64,000 nt of DNA from Cyanobium gracile PCC 6307 (GTDB lineage: Bacteria > Cyanobacteriota > Cyanobacteriia > PCC-6307 > Cyanobiaceae): positions 2,071,964-2,135,963 of the forward strand of contig NC_019675.1 of the NCBI RefSeq assembly GCF_000316515.1, in the 5' to 3' direction. The notes under the pieces are model-generated. The model was not told the DNA's origin. It ran no database searches and saw only the letters and a list, made by a program, of their open reading frames with translations. Each line of letters begins with the position of its first letter. Position 1 is the stretch's first letter. A program made the translations under genes and the position numbers. Shown here piece after piece: positions 62,662 to 64,000 of the stretch.

Positions 62662-63878
62662 CGCAACAGGCTGAGTGTGAGCACCTTGATGCCCACCTCC
62701 AGGCAGCCCTCGTCCGGATCGAAGCTGTTGCTATGCAGGGGCGTGCAGCCGCCCGGCCCGGCCACCCCCAAGCGGAACATGGTGCCGCGGGTGCCCTCCA
62801 GCAGCTGGGCGAAGTCCTCGGCCCCCAGCGACGGCTGCTCGAGCCACTGCACCCGGGAGCGGCCCAGCAGCGCCACGGCCGAATCGGCCACCAGCTGGGT
62901 GAGCTCCGGGTCGTTGTGCACCGGCGGCGAGATGCAGCGGTAATGCACGCGGGCCTCGCCACCGTGGCCCTGGCAGAGGGCATGCACCGTGTCCTCGATC
63001 CAGCCCGGCAGCTGGGCGTGCACCTCCAGATCCAGGCAGCGCACCGTGCCCAGCAGCCGCACGTGGTCGGCGATGACATTGAAGGCCTTGCCCCCCTCGA
63101 TCAGCCCGAAGCTCACCACCACCGGATGCAGCGGATCCAGCCGCCGGCTGATCGCCTCCTGCAGCCCGCTCACCACCCGGGCGGCGATCCAGATCGCATC
63201 GGTGCTCTGGTGCGGGCGGGCGCCGTGGCCCCCTTCCCCCAGCACCTCCACCTCCAGCTCCCCCGCCGCGGCCGTGAGGCTGCCGCTGCGCACCCCCACC
63301 GTGCCCACCTCCAGGCTGGGGAACACGTGCACCCCGAACAGGGCCTGCACCCCGTCCATCGCCCCGTCGGCCCGCATCCAGGCCGCCCCTTCCGCCGTCT
63401 CCTCCGCCGGCTGGAACAGCAGCCGCACCCGGGCCGTGAGCCGGTCGGCCACGCCGGCCAGAAGCCGGGCCACCCCCAGCCCCACGGTGGTGTGGATGTC
63501 GTGGCCGCAGGCATGCATCAGGCCCTGGCGGCTGGAGGCGTAGGGCAGCTCGGTGCGCTCCTCGATCGGCAGGGCGTCCATGTCGGCCCTCAGGGCCACC
63601 AGCGGCGCCCCCAGCGGCCCCAGCTCGGCCACCACCCCGGTGCGGCCCACCCCCTCACGCACCTCCCAGCCCCAGCGCCGCAGCTCACCGGCCACCAGGG
63701 CGGCGGTCTGCTGTTCGTGGCCGCTCAGCTCGGGGTGGCGGTGGATGTGGCGGCGGATCTGGATCAGCTCCGGCAGCAGCGCCTGCAGGATCGCCTCCAG
63801 CCCCAGGGCGGCCCAGGCCCCATCCCCCCCCTCGACGGGCCCGCCGGGTGAGAAGGGGGGAAAGGACAACGGGGTCAT
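62640..63878 (-). CDS. M20 family amidohydrolase (aminoacylase / hippurate hydrolase type)
   Basis: 412 residues, two-zinc peptidase fold that removes acyl groups from amino acids. Motifs: IRRHIHRHPELSGHE near residue 40, ALRADMDALPI, HACGHDIHTTVGLG with metal-binding Cys/His, LLFQPAEETAEGA containing the catalytic Glu and a metal-binding Glu, FGVHVFPS and the C-terminal LHSNSFDPDEGCLE. Typical of the IAA-amino-acid/hippurate hydrolase branch widely present in cyanobacteria. Followed by two small genes with coupled starts. Confidence 0.9.
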   Translation of the reverse strand: MTPLSFPPFSPGGPVEGGDGAWAALGLEAILQALLPELIQIRRHIHRHPELSGHEQQTAALVAGELRRWGWEVREGVGRTGVVAELGPLGAPLVALRADMDALPIEERTELPYASSRQGLMHACGHDIHTTVGLGVARLLAGVADRLTARVRLLFQPAEETAEGAAWMRADGAMDGVQALFGVHVFPSLEVGTVGVRSGSLTAAAGELEVEVLGEGGHGARPHQSTDAIWIAARVVSGLQEAISRRLDPLHPVVVSFGLIEGGKAFNVIADHVRLLGTVRCLDLEVHAQLPGWIEDTVHALCQGHGGEARVHYRCISPPVHNDPELTQLVADSAVALLGRSRVQWLEQPSLGAEDFAQLLEGTRGTMFRLGVAGPGGCTPLHSNSFDPDEGCLEVGIKVLTLSLLRWMELPV

Positions 63879-63911
63879 GGGCGGAGGGGGGGCCGAGGAG
63901 GCGAAGCCGGT

Positions 63912-64000
63912 TCAGGAGGCCAGGGCCAGGAACTGGGCCAGAGCCTGCACGGGCACGGGCGGCCAGCGCCGTATCTGCAGCAGCCATTCTTCCTGCCGGT
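63912..64000 (-). CDS. C-terminal end of a gene running off the window
   Basis: On the minus strand a frame enters from the window edge and ends with TGA at 63912-63914. It reads RQEEWLLQIRRWPPVPVQAL then AQFLALAS, which looks like real protein (helical, Arg/Leu-rich). Too short to assign. The amidohydrolase starts 33 bases downstream, so the two may belong to one operon. Confidence 0.4.
   Translation of the reverse strand, partial: RQEEWLLQIRRWPPVPVQALAQFLALAS

Overview
This window looks like the chromosome of a high-GC unicellular picocyanobacterium of the Synechococcus/Cyanobium type. The evidence is psaC (photosystem I), an ndhS-like gene, a cyanobacterial-type heme oxygenase, split glycolate dehydrogenase subunits (glcE, glcF), a bacterial RNase P RNA, and the order glmS-psaC-acpP-fabF-tkt, which I recall from picocyanobacteria. 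Genes are packed very tightly: six convergent pairs overlap at their 3' ends, and most operons use ATGA or TGATG junctions.

Layout. 1-14.3 kb: nucleotide-sugar and surface-glycan genes (a frameshifted UDP-glucose dehydrogenase cut by the window edge, galE, a large membrane protein, an RgpF-type protein, three glycosyltransferases, an MsbA-like ABC exporter) mixed with housekeeping genes (a CCA-type tRNA nucleotidyltransferase, a UvrD/PcrA helicase). 14.3-22 kb: core metabolism (heme oxygenase, icd, glcF, a four-carbon acid sugar kinase homologue, glcE, an aldose epimerase). 22-28.3 kb: three tandem acyltransferase-3/SGNH genes with nearly identical membrane domains and diverged SGNH domains; the third carries a one-base frameshift. 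28.3-35.2 kb: a hydrolase, a CPA2 antiporter, glycogen phosphorylase, small unknowns and tRNA-Arg(CCT). 35.2-45.6 kb: rnpB, rnc, ndhS (59 codons, overlapping rnc), rimM, manC, glmS, psaC, acpP, fabF and tkt, with three convincing terminators.

45.6-60 kb is an accessory block lying between tkt and thiC. It holds a polyprenyl-sugar GT2 with a small 4-TM partner, a GT-C-like membrane protein, a full gene set for a CDP-3,6-dideoxyhexose (paratose/tyvelose type: rfbF-rfbG-rfbH-reductase-rfbE), then a lower-GC stretch with a J-domain protein plus HTH/HNH-like protein pair, a NYN-LOTUS protein, an Abi-alpha-like protein and an orphan small protein, and finally a sulfur module (persulfide dioxygenase-rhodanese and two YeeE/YedE half-permeases). 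60-64 kb returns to core genes: thiC under a TPP riboswitch, a HEAT-repeat protein, an M20 amidohydrolase and a gene cut by the window end.

The strongest candidates for something undescribed are the J-domain/HNH pair with its NYN-LOTUS and Abi-like neighbours, and the three-copy acyltransferase array, which looks like a cassette for diversifying SGNH specificity.
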